A DNA stretch of 33,881 bases from Oscillospiraceae bacterium. Its GTDB lineage: Bacteria; Bacillota; Clostridia; Oscillospirales; Acutalibacteraceae. Under the pieces are notes generated by a model, which was not told the origin of the DNA, ran no database searches, and saw only the letters and a program-made list of their open reading frames with translations. The position numbers and the translations under genes are program-made. The stretch is taken from the NCBI GenBank assembly GCA_012520505.1, contig JAAYOC010000025.1, forward strand, positions 1-33,881. The letters run 5' to 3'. The number at the start of each line of letters is the position of its first letter. The stretch's first letter is position 1. This document shows positions 15,092 through 22,708 of this stretch, piece by piece.

Positions 15092-16360
15092 ATGAATGAC
15101 ATAGTTGTTTATGGTTTATTTGTAATTGTACTGGTTTTGCTTGCCGTATGCTTGTTTCTTCTTATGGGTAATAAGAAGAGATTAAATGAGATTAACAAAG
15201 GCGATGCAGATGCAGCTTTTCGTAGTATTGAAGATAGGATGAGGGACCTTTCAAGAACTACTGCTGAAGAGTTTGTTCGTTCAAGAAAAGATGCTGAATT
15301 TCATAGAGAATCTGTAAATACGAAGCTTTTAGAAATGCAAAAACAAAATCATGAAAATCAGCTTAATCTTGGTGACAGAATTTCTAAATCGCTCAGCGAA
15401 ATTAGAGAAAGTAATAGTGAGTCTATTTCTAAACTTCAAGAAAGCAACGAGAAAAAGCTTGACCAAATGCGACAAACTGTTGATGAAAAACTTACAAATA
15501 CTTTAACCACAAGGCTTAACGCTTCTTTTAAAACAGTTTCTGAACAACTTGATAAGCTTTATGAATCCCTTGGTGAAATGAAGGAACTTTCAGCTGGTGT
15601 TACTACAAATGTGACAAGTCTTAATCGAATCCTTACAAATGTTAAGGCTCGTGGCACTTGGGCTGAAGTTCAACTCGAACAAATTCTTGACCAAACAATT
15701 CCTAATATGTATGAAAAGAATGTTGCGACAAAGGAAGGTTCTCTTGCACGTGTTGAGTTTGCCGTCAAAATCCCTTCCAGTGATGATAGCTCAAAATTTG
15801 CATATCTTCCAATAGACGCAAAATTTCCTATGGAAGATTATGCACGTCTTTGTGCTGCTGCAGATGCTGCAGATGCTGAGGCACTTGCTGCTTCAAGAAA
15901 AGCTTTAGAAGACAGAATAAAAATAGAGGCTAAGTCAATTAGAGAATATATCAATGAGCCTAGAACAACATCGTTTGCAATTATGTACCTTGCAACAGAA
16001 GGTCTTTATGCAGAGGTTACATCATCAAAGAATGGGCTTGCTGAAAAGCTTCAAACAGATTTTGGAGTATTAGTAGCAGGTCCTACAACAATTACTGCGC
16101 TTTTAAATTCTCTTGCAATGGGATTTAGAGCAGTTGCAATTAATGAGAAAGCAAATGAGGTGCGTGAACTTCTTTCAGTTACAAAAACGCAGTATAGTAA
16201 GTTTGAGGAAATTCTTGCAAAGGCTAAGAAAAAGATTAGTGAGGCTGGAAATGTTCTTGATGAAGCACAAAAAAGAAATAGGATTATCAACAAACGTCTT
16301 AAAACAGTTGATGAGTTAGACGTTTCAGAGGCTGACGAATATTTACAAATAGAAGGTTAA
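15092..16360 (+). CDS. rmuC: DNA recombination protein RmuC homologue
   Basis: This 422-residue protein has an N-terminal membrane anchor (about residues 5-25), a long coiled-coil region (about 35-170) and the conserved RmuC nuclease-like domain. That domain contains NVKARGTWAEVQLEQIL, LPIDAKFPMEDYARL, KSIREYINEPRTTSFAIMYL and AGPTTITALLNSLAMGFR. RmuC is linked to limiting inversions and rearrangements at short inverted repeats, and its fold resembles restriction-type nucleases. GAAAGGAGA precedes the ATG. The gene overlaps the likely promoter of the downstream glycosidase. Confidence 0.95.
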   Translation: MNDIVVYGLFVIVLVLLAVCLFLLMGNKKRLNEINKGDADAAFRSIEDRMRDLSRTTAEEFVRSRKDAEFHRESVNTKLLEMQKQNHENQLNLGDRISKSLSEIRESNSESISKLQESNEKKLDQMRQTVDEKLTNTLTTRLNASFKTVSEQLDKLYESLGEMKELSAGVTTNVTSLNRILTNVKARGTWAEVQLEQILDQTIPNMYEKNVATKEGSLARVEFAVKIPSSDDSSKFAYLPIDAKFPMEDYARLCAAADAADAEALAASRKALEDRIKIEAKSIREYINEPRTTSFAIMYLATEGLYAEVTSSKNGLAEKLQTDFGVLVAGPTTITALLNSLAMGFRAVAINEKANEVRELLSVTKTQYSKFEEILAKAKKKISEAGNVLDEAQKRNRIINKRLKTVDELDVSEADEYLQIEG

Positions 16361-16370
16361 TGTGTATAAT
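16342..16370 (+). promoter_or_regulatory. Sigma-A-type promoter for the GH3 gene
   Basis: TTTACA (16342-16347) and TATAAT (16365-16370) are separated by exactly 17 bases. The -35 lies in the last codons of rmuC. Transcription would begin near 16377, giving a leader of about 48 bases before the GH3 ribosome site, so the glycosidase can be expressed independently of rmuC. Confidence 0.7.
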
Positions 16371-16424
16371 TGATGGGACTCAATATCGATAAGATAAAGG
16401 CATATCAGTTTTAAGGAGGAAAAA

Positions 16425-18896
16425 ATGGATTACAAAACATTAGTGAAAAAAATGACTATTCGTGAGCAGGCTTGCCTTCTTACCGGTGCAGATTTTTGGC
16501 ATACGTGGCAAATGACTAAGTATGGTCTACCGTCCATTATGGTTGCGGATGGACCAAATGGTCTTAGAAAAGTGGGTAAGGGTGAAAATGTTAAGAACGG
16601 AACAGTTCAAGCAATATGTTTTCCATCAGCAACTGCAATGGCTTCTTCATGGGACAAAGATGTGTTGAAAAAAATTGGTGGTGCAATTGCTGATGAGTGT
16701 ATTGCTAATAGAGTGTCGGTACTTTTAGGTCCGGGAATCAATATAAAGCGCTCGCCTTTCTGCGGTAGAAACTTTGAATATTATTCAGAGGATCCTGTTC
16801 TTGCAGGTGAACTTGCAGCGAATTTTGTTAACGGAGTTCAAGAAAAGGGTGTTGGTACTTCTCTTAAGCATTATGCTGCAAATAATACAGAAAAAAAGAG
16901 AATGCTTTCAAACTCAATAGTTGATGAGCGTGCACTTCGTGAAATTTATCTTAGAGGTTTTGAAATTGCTGTTAAAAAGGCTCAGCCTTGGACAATTATG
17001 TCAGCATATAATAAAATTAATGGCGTATATTGCACAGAAAATTCATGGGTTCAAAATGATATTCTTCGTGGAGAATGGGGATTTGAAGGATTAATCGTTT
17101 CTGACTGGACAGCAGTTGGCAATAGAATAGCAGCTCTTAACGGAGGGCTTGACCTTGAAATGCCGGGGTCAGGTTTTGCAAATGTGAGAAAAATTGCAAA
17201 AGCATATAGAGATGGTGAATTAGGCGCAGAAGTAATTGAGGAGTGTGCTACTCGCGTACTTGACCTTGTTACTAAATCAGTTCCTCTTCTCAAAAAGCCG
17301 GCACCTGCATTTAGTAAAGATGAACAACATAAAGTAGCTACTGACCTTGCAAGAGGATGCCCAGTTCTTCTTAAGAATGATGGTATCCTTCCAATCTCTA
17401 AGGAACAAAACATTGCAATAATTGGTGAACGTGCAAAGATTCCTCTATATCAGGGACTTGGTAGTTCACGGATTTATCCTTATAAAGTTGATAATGTTGT
17501 TGATACTTTTGTAGAAAAAGGTGTAAATGTTAAATATGCAAGAGGTTATGATGTAGCATGCGATGATGTTGTAAACCAAAGTTTTATTGATGAAGCGGTT
17601 GCTCTTGCTAAATCAGTAGATGTTGCAATTGTATTTGTTGCTTCAAGTAAAGCTCATGCTTCTGAAGGTGCTGATAGAACAAACATCAGTCTTCCGGAAC
17701 CTCAACTCGCACTTATTGATGCGGTTTGTGAGGCATCTAAAAATGTTGTAGTGGTACTTCAAACAGGAAGTTCTGTTGAAATGCCTTGGGTTGATACACC
17801 ACGTGCAATTCTTCAAGCTCATTTTCTTGGAGAAGGAGCGGGAACAGTAATTACAGAAATTTTACTTGGTGAAATTTCTCCAAGTGGAAAGCTTTCAGAG
17901 ACTTATCCAATTTCAATTGAATCTCTTCCTTGTCCAAATGACTATCTGACCGATGAAGAAAACAATGTTCTGTATAAAGAAAGCATCTTTGTTGGATATC
18001 GTTATTATGAGAAGACGGGAACACCGGTACTATTCCCATTTGGTCACGGTCTATCATATACAGATTTCACTTTTGCTGACCTTTCACTTTCAGCAAAGAC
18101 AATTACACCGGATGATAAATTTACAGTAAGCTTCTCAATTGCAAACATTGGTAAAGTTGATGGTGCTGAAGTTGCTCAGATTTACGTTGGATTAAAAGAT
18201 TCTCGTGTATTCAGAGCTCCAAAAGAACTTAAGGAATTTATAAAAGTTAATGTGGCTGCAGGAGCAAAAGAAAATGTTTCAGTTGAACTTGACAGAAGAG
18301 CTTTTGAATACTTTTCAAAAGAGCTTAATGCTTGGGTTGTTGAAGGAGGCACATATGAAATTTTCGTTGGTTCGTCAAGTTCAGACATTCGTCTTAAAGC
18401 AGAAGTAACTGTTAAGTCAGACGAAGCTAAGGATGAAATCAACTATAAGGAAATGGCACCTCTTTATTTCGCAGGTGATATTAAAAATGTAACTGCAGAT
18501 GATTTTGCTAATATTTCCGGCATGTATGCAGAAGATTTCATTGATAAGACTGATGACAGATTTACAAGAGATAACGGATTCTGTGAAGCTAAGAAAACAC
18601 CGTCAGGTAAGAAGTTTGTAGGAGTTATTGAAAAAATCCTTGAAACCGTATTAAAAGACAAGCCGGATGCTTATATCATGGTATATAACACTATTATGGA
18701 AATACCACTTACGCATTTTATTGGTGTATCTTTCGGTATAGTTACAGACCAAACAATTGACGGCATTGTTCATTATATAAATACTGGAAAACGTCTCCAG
18801 TCTTTTGGAATTGTTTTGTCAGGTGCTCTGGATGCCTTTGCGAATATGTTTTCTTTACTTGGTAAAGTTATAATTGAAAAAATAAGTCGTAAGTAA
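16425..18896 (+). CDS. Glycoside hydrolase family 3 beta-glycosidase
   Basis: This 823-residue enzyme of the beta-glucosidase/xylosidase type has no signal peptide, so it is probably cytoplasmic and acts on imported oligosaccharides. The N-terminal barrel has VADGPNGLRK, GPGINIKRSPFCGRNFEYYSEDP and KHYAANNTE, and the nucleophile Asp227 in GLIVSDWTAV. The second domain carries the likely acid/base Glu414 in ASEGADRTNISLPEPQ. GHGLSYTDF and a fibronectin-III-like domain follow (about 545-660). A further extension of roughly 155 residues (about 668-823) is not part of the usual GH3 core and ends in a hydrophobic stretch. TAAGGAGG sits before the ATG. Substrate is not predictable by eye. Confidence 0.93.
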   Translation: MDYKTLVKKMTIREQACLLTGADFWHTWQMTKYGLPSIMVADGPNGLRKVGKGENVKNGTVQAICFPSATAMASSWDKDVLKKIGGAIADECIANRVSVLLGPGINIKRSPFCGRNFEYYSEDPVLAGELAANFVNGVQEKGVGTSLKHYAANNTEKKRMLSNSIVDERALREIYLRGFEIAVKKAQPWTIMSAYNKINGVYCTENSWVQNDILRGEWGFEGLIVSDWTAVGNRIAALNGGLDLEMPGSGFANVRKIAKAYRDGELGAEVIEECATRVLDLVTKSVPLLKKPAPAFSKDEQHKVATDLARGCPVLLKNDGILPISKEQNIAIIGERAKIPLYQGLGSSRIYPYKVDNVVDTFVEKGVNVKYARGYDVACDDVVNQSFIDEAVALAKSVDVAIVFVASSKAHASEGADRTNISLPEPQLALIDAVCEASKNVVVVLQTGSSVEMPWVDTPRAILQAHFLGEGAGTVITEILLGEISPSGKLSETYPISIESLPCPNDYLTDEENNVLYKESIFVGYRYYEKTGTPVLFPFGHGLSYTDFTFADLSLSAKTITPDDKFTVSFSIANIGKVDGAEVAQIYVGLKDSRVFRAPKELKEFIKVNVAAGAKENVSVELDRRAFEYFSKELNAWVVEGGTYEIFVGSSSSDIRLKAEVTVKSDEAKDEINYKEMAPLYFAGDIKNVTADDFANISGMYAEDFIDKTDDRFTRDNGFCEAKKTPSGKKFVGVIEKILETVLKDKPDAYIMVYNTIMEIPLTHFIGVSFGIVTDQTIDGIVHYINTGKRLQSFGIVLSGALDAFANMFSLLGKVIIEKISRK

Positions 18897-18966
18897 AATT
18901 GTAAATAAAGAAAATATTAAATTTGTATAAAATACATTACGACATTTTTTATAAGCAGATAAAATT

Positions 18967-19008
18967 AAAGCCCGCTATCAATTTAATAGCGGGCTTTGCT
19001 CATTTTTT
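18967..19008 (+). terminator. Intrinsic terminator after the GH3 gene
   Basis: AAAGCCCGCTAT pairs perfectly with ATAGCGGGCTTT across a seven-base loop, followed by GCTCA and a T run. It ends the GH3 transcript and may also serve the convergent gene at 19045. Confidence 0.88.
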
Positions 19009-19044
19009 ATTTTGAAGCACTTTTTTTATTTTAAAATATACTTT

Positions 19045-20262
19045 TTATTTCGAAGCATCTTTTGCATAAATTGTCTCAAGAACAGTTTTCATTACAGCTT
19101 CAACTGCTTTAACATTGATATTTTCTTCATTATCTTTTGCAGAACCAAAGAATGCCGGCAAATCTTCTTTAAGAGAGGTGAGTGTTGCTACCGGAATGCC
19201 GGCTTTTTTGAACACTTTGAATGAGCCGTTCTTTTTAATATGCTTTTGATTTATATTAAGAAGTTCTACACCGGAATTTGATGATGCTGTTGCTAATAAG
19301 TCAGTTATCTTTTTACTACTTGAAATTACTGTAATGGCATCAGCATTGTAAATAGAATCAAGCGATATTACTATTGTTTTAACCGCTTTATTTGCGTCTT
19401 CATGCATTTTACAAAATGTTTTTACACCGGCATTACCTGCGTTTTTAGCACCTGAAAGGAGAACACAAACTTCGGTATTTTCTGTGCGAAGTTTCATTTG
19501 AGACATTGCTCGAAGTGTGCCGCAAGCAGTGTAACAACCTATTAGGTTATCAACAACTCCCGGGAAAGATGCGTTTGCCTTTACACTTCTTGAAAGAGCA
19601 AGTGGAATAAATGCAAAAAGGGATAACGGAAAAGCAATGTAAATGAATCCTTCCGAAGCGAAAAAAGTTAGTTTATCATATTCAACAAGTAATGCTAATA
19701 TAGCAAAGACAATGTAAAGAATGATGGAAAATAGATTAAGTGTTTTTAAAATTAAAGCTGTCTTTCTGGAAAGCGAACGTTTAAAAGGAGCATCTAAGTT
19801 TGCTTCAATAATTATTCTTTTTGTTACTTCTTTTTCAGGATTTCTTGTAGCAAAGATATTTATTCCTGCTACGTTTTTTGAAGTTCCACCGAACACGCCG
19901 AAAAATCCTAAAAAAGCTAAGAGTGAAAAAACAATGCTTCCAATCATTATGAAAAGAAAATATTCAGCAAAGAAAAAACTTAAAATTGCAAGAACAATGG
20001 AAATAAGCATAAAAATGAAAATTAACAAATTAGATAGTATATATGCTTGTTGATCAGCAGTAAAATTTTCTTCTACTACTGTATCACAAAATTGTGTGAG
20101 ATCTTTTTTTAAGATTGAAGCGAGATGTTTCTCGTCAGGACCGCAAGGTTGACGTTTTTTATTGTTATCGCTTGTAGCAAAGTTTTTAGCAGAACGCACG
20201 GCGTAGTTACAACATTCGCGAACTTTACCATCGTAATACTCATAAGATTCATAAGCTTTCAT
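19045..20262 (-). CDS. Membrane M28-peptidase-like protein lacking metal ligands
   Basis: This 405-residue protein has four likely membrane segments: two hairpins, near residues 77-125 and 168-222. They flank and interrupt a domain resembling M28 aminopeptidases. The order of motifs is conserved but the zinc ligands are replaced. IIIEANLDAP (Asn155) stands where A-H-x-D is expected. FPGVVDNLIG keeps Asp238. LLSGAKNAGNAGVKTF (Lys273-Asn274) stands where the Glu-Glu pair normally lies. VISLDSIYNAD keeps the later Asp302, and GIPVATL closes the fold. It therefore looks like a catalytically dead, membrane-anchored pseudopeptidase. AGGAGA precedes the ATG on the minus strand. No partner genes are adjacent. 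Confidence 0.65.
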   Translation of the reverse strand: MKAYESYEYYDGKVRECCNYAVRSAKNFATSDNNKKRQPCGPDEKHLASILKKDLTQFCDTVVEENFTADQQAYILSNLLIFIFMLISIVLAILSFFFAEYFLFIMIGSIVFSLLAFLGFFGVFGGTSKNVAGINIFATRNPEKEVTKRIIIEANLDAPFKRSLSRKTALILKTLNLFSIILYIVFAILALLVEYDKLTFFASEGFIYIAFPLSLFAFIPLALSRSVKANASFPGVVDNLIGCYTACGTLRAMSQMKLRTENTEVCVLLSGAKNAGNAGVKTFCKMHEDANKAVKTIVISLDSIYNADAITVISSSKKITDLLATASSNSGVELLNINQKHIKKNGSFKVFKKAGIPVATLTSLKEDLPAFFGSAKDNEENINVKAVEAVMKTVLETIYAKDASK

Positions 20263-20514
20263 AATATACTCTCCTAGTAAATATTGTGTATGTGGACTTA
20301 TACGTTAAATCATACATATGTAGATTTACACAGATTATTTTACAACTATTTTGTAATATTATCAATTGTGCGAGAGAGGAAAAAGTCAATTTGAGACAGA
20401 ATATATTTATAATTAAAGCAAACGAGAGAGAATAGAATTTAAATTAATTTTTTTAATTTTCTAAAAGTTAAAAGTTATTTATTTTTGCGTTGGCAGCTAA
20501 ATTTTATGTTATTG

Positions 20515-20543
20515 TTGACAATCAAATCTTATGTCATTAAAGT
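20515..20543 (+). promoter_or_regulatory. Probable promoter of the repeat-containing secreted protein
   Basis: TTGACA at 20515-20520 is followed after 17 bases by TAAAGT, a 4/6 match to TATAAT. It lies in the 349-base divergent spacer 20263-20611. The rest of the spacer is AT-rich; I see no gene, RNA or strong hairpin there, and no clear minus-strand promoter. Confidence 0.4.
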
Positions 20544-20611
20544 ATTACTATAAGCTAAGGGACCTAACATATTTTTTGTTTAAGGATTTGGAAAGAGAGG
20601 AAATGATTCCA

Positions 20612-21292
20612 ATGGTAAACATTAAAAAGATTTTTTCAATAATACTTGCGCTTATGCTTGTATTTAGCATATCAGTGACAATTGCTTCAGCATCATTTTT
20701 AAGTAAAATTGCTAGTGCTCTTGATTTTTCAAAGTTTATTGGTATTTCAGATGCTCCTGAACTTTCTTTCTCAAGTATTGTTGAGAATGTTAAAAAAGGT
20801 TTCGAAGGTACAGGTATCATTTATGAAAGAGATTATGACGTAAAAGTAGTTGGTAAAACAGAATTTGGTTATAGAATACATTTTATTCAACCAACAACCG
20901 GCAAGACACTTTATGACAATTATTTTTATTACAATGTTGAAACAAAGAAATGGATACGAGAAAAGAATTGGGCATTTCCATCAACTCCGTCATTTACAGA
21001 TTTTTCTCCTAAACAAATAGTTGCTAATATTTATCAGGCAGTTTATGATTCAGGTGTTACATTTATCGCAGATAGCGATGTAATAGTTACAAGAACATCA
21101 GCCGATGGTTATAAGAACCGTATTGTTGATCCATTTACAGGTAAAGTTCTTGTAAATAAGGTTATGAGGATTGAAGGTGTAAAGCCGATTACATTGGAGT
21201 TTGAATATGATTCTACATCTGCCGAAGGCACATTTTTGGGTGATGTAGTAAATGCTTATTATCCGGATGGTGTAGCTTTTATAGTTTCCTAG
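20612..21292 (+). CDS. Secreted protein with two and a half internal repeats
   Basis: This 226-residue protein has a signal peptide (about residues 1-27, cleavage likely after an Ala-Ser-Ala site) and no lipobox. AGAGAGG at 20594-20600 best serves the ATG at 20612. ATG 20603 is too close, and the open frame from 20531 would bury the signal. The mature part contains two related units, about residues 53-100 and 131-180. They share an F-S...I-V-x-N start, a G-(I/V)-x-(F/Y) strand, D-V-x-V and GY(R/K)...P-x-TGK-x-L. A third unit begins at about 209 (GDVVNAYYPDGVAFI) and is cut off by the stop codon. The family is not recognised. It is probably an extracellular beta-rich binding protein. Confidence 0.7.
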   Translation: MVNIKKIFSIILALMLVFSISVTIASASFLSKIASALDFSKFIGISDAPELSFSSIVENVKKGFEGTGIIYERDYDVKVVGKTEFGYRIHFIQPTTGKTLYDNYFYYNVETKKWIREKNWAFPSTPSFTDFSPKQIVANIYQAVYDSGVTFIADSDVIVTRTSADGYKNRIVDPFTGKVLVNKVMRIEGVKPITLEFEYDSTSAEGTFLGDVVNAYYPDGVAFIVS

Positions 21293-21354
21293 AAGTACTA
21301 AAACGGAATACACTTTTAAAATAGTTGTAGAATAGGCTGTAGAATCAAAAATTA

Positions 21355-21384
21355 AAAGGGAAGCGGTGTCACCGCTTCCCTTTA
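21355..21384. terminator. Bidirectional intrinsic terminator
   Basis: AAAGGGAAGCGG pairs with CCGCTTCCCTTT around a short TGTCA loop, flanked by A runs and T runs. It lies between the convergent secreted-protein gene (plus) and the ThiF-like gene (minus), and can terminate both. Confidence 0.88.
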
Positions 21385-21411
21385 TTTTCTAATAGATATT
21401 TTTATGTTGTG

Positions 21412-22149
21412 TTATTTATGTTTATTTTTTTTACCGCCACAGATTGGACAATCTTCTTTGAATTTCATTGGAAGTTTTTCGAATTCTGCACTTTTTGCGT
21501 CATAATAGAGAAGATGTCCTGCAAGAGGAATGTCAAGATCAAGTAAATATTGAATTACAGATGTTGCTTCAATACTTGCAATTGTTCCTACCACAGAAGA
21601 GATTGCTGAAAAACGTTCCTCCGGTGGAAGGTCTGTACCATAAAGGCAAGCAAGACAAGGGGTGTGATGTGGATCTACAAAAGCAGTCGTTCCAACAAAA
21701 CCATTTATTCCGCCATCCACGAAAGGTTTGTTTAGATCAACGCATGCATCATTTACAATCATTCTTGCTTGTGCATTGTCTACTGCAAGAGCCACAATAT
21801 CGTACTGGCTTATAATTTCATATGCATTATCCTTATTAATTGCTGTTGCGTGTGGAATAATGTTTATTTCACTGTTAAAAGCGCGCAGTTTTTTAGCTGC
21901 AGAGTTAACTTTGAGAGAACCTGCATCCTCTTCAAAGTAAATAAATTGTCTGTTTAAGTTGCTAATGCTAACAATATCGTGGTCAGCAATTCCGATAGTA
22001 CCAATTCCAGCCGCAGCAAGATGATAAAGTAGTGTCGTACCAAGACCACCAGCACCAATCACAAGTATACTTGCATCAGTTAGTTTTTCCTGTCCATCGT
22101 CACCGAACTCAGGCATCATAATCTGTCTAGAATATCTATCCGAATTCAT
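21412..22149 (-). CDS. ThiF/MoeB/HesA-type ubiquitin-like-protein adenylyltransferase
   Basis: This 245-residue E1-like enzyme activates the C-terminal Gly-Gly of a small sulfur carrier by adenylylation. GAGGLG is at 32-37, Asp56 closes the nucleotide strand, NLNRQF holds Arg67, Lys80 follows, and Asp124 lies in ALAVDNAQAR. Zinc cysteines are CLAC (165, 168) and CPIC (234, 237). The catalytic Cys of ThiF-type enzymes is absent: the loop reads RFSAISSVVG with serines. That suits the MoeB mode, where adenylylation alone suffices. There is no rhodanese domain. I start at 22149 because GGAGGG precedes that ATG; the longer frame to 22191 runs into the promoter. The divergent neighbour is moaD, its probable substrate. 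Confidence 0.88.
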   Translation of the reverse strand: MNSDRYSRQIMMPEFGDDGQEKLTDASILVIGAGGLGTTLLYHLAAAGIGTIGIADHDIVSISNLNRQFIYFEEDAGSLKVNSAAKKLRAFNSEINIIPHATAINKDNAYEIISQYDIVALAVDNAQARMIVNDACVDLNKPFVDGGINGFVGTTAFVDPHHTPCLACLYGTDLPPEERFSAISSVVGTIASIEATSVIQYLLDLDIPLAGHLLYYDAKSAEFEKLPMKFKEDCPICGGKKNKHK

Positions 22150-22203
22150 AATTGTCCCTCCAAAAAAATGTTGAACCGTTGTTAAAATCAAAATAACACG
22201 CTC

Positions 22204-22232
22204 ATTATACCAATTGAACTTGCTATTGTAAA
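22204..22232 (-). promoter_or_regulatory. Extended -10 promoter for the ThiF/MoeB-like gene
   Basis: Read on the minus strand, TTTACA and TATAAT are separated by exactly 17 bases, and TG lies one base before the -10, giving an extended -10 element. Transcription would start near 22197, about 48 bases before the start codon. Confidence 0.75.
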
Positions 22233-22362
22233 CCTAAAAAAATATTAATTTAATAATAACGCATTTATTAGTGGTGTGTGAGGAAAGAAAGAAAAATTAT
22301 GTTGGTTTTTAAGGTTTCTGCCTGTGCTTGAAAGCATACTGGATTGGTATTTGATTATATTA

Positions 22363-22391
22363 TTGACCGGTTGACACTTGTAAAGTATAAT
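22363..22391 (+). promoter_or_regulatory. Sigma-A-type promoter for moaD-aor-ferredoxin
   Basis: TTGACC (22363-22368) and TATAAT (22386-22391) are 17 bases apart. Start of transcription near 22398 leaves a leader of about 27 bases with GGAGG before moaD. A second TTGACA at 22371 is too close to the -10 to be its partner. This promoter lies back to back with that of the ThiF/MoeB-like gene, about 130 bases away. Confidence 0.75.
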
Positions 22392-22424
22392 AATTATGTA
22401 TATGTGTGGATAGGAGGAATAGTT

Positions 22425-22658
22425 ATGAAAATAGAATTTCATGGTCCGGGAATGTGTGATTTTTCCAAGATGGATAAGATGGGTTACATTGAAGTTCCGG
22501 AAGGAACAACGCTAAGACAATTTTTAAAAATTGTTAAGCTTCCAATTATTTGGACAAAGGTTTTTCCGCTTTTTGTAAATTATGAGAAGGTTCCTATGAA
22601 CACTGTACTTAAAGATGGTGATATTGTAAGTGCATTTTTGCCGACAGTTGGTGGTTGA
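22425..22658 (+). CDS. moaD: MoaD/ThiS-family sulfur-carrier protein
   Basis: This 77-residue beta-grasp protein ends in Gly-Gly (LPTVGG), the dipeptide that is adenylylated and then thiocarboxylated. EVPEGTTLRQFLKIV and VNYEKVPMNTVLKDGDIVSAFLP match the MoaD/ThiS pattern. I chose the ATG at 22425 because TAGGAGG precedes it and the promoter lies just upstream; the longer frame from 22344 overlaps the promoter. It is the only candidate partner in the window for the MoaE-like protein. A dedicated AOR-associated MoaD-like carrier is an alternative, since such genes often precede AOR genes. Confidence 0.9.
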   Translation: MKIEFHGPGMCDFSKMDKMGYIEVPEGTTLRQFLKIVKLPIIWTKVFPLFVNYEKVPMNTVLKDGDIVSAFLPTVGG

Positions 22659-22708
22659 TTTGGCAAAAAGGTTGTGGGCAACAGATTTATTTGAAAGGGA
22701 GATGAAAA

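Noticed and set aside
22344-22424. N-terminal extension of moaD
   Set aside because: It would overlap the predicted promoter (TTGACC-17-TATAAT); the ATG at 22425 has GGAGG and gives a normal MoaD length.
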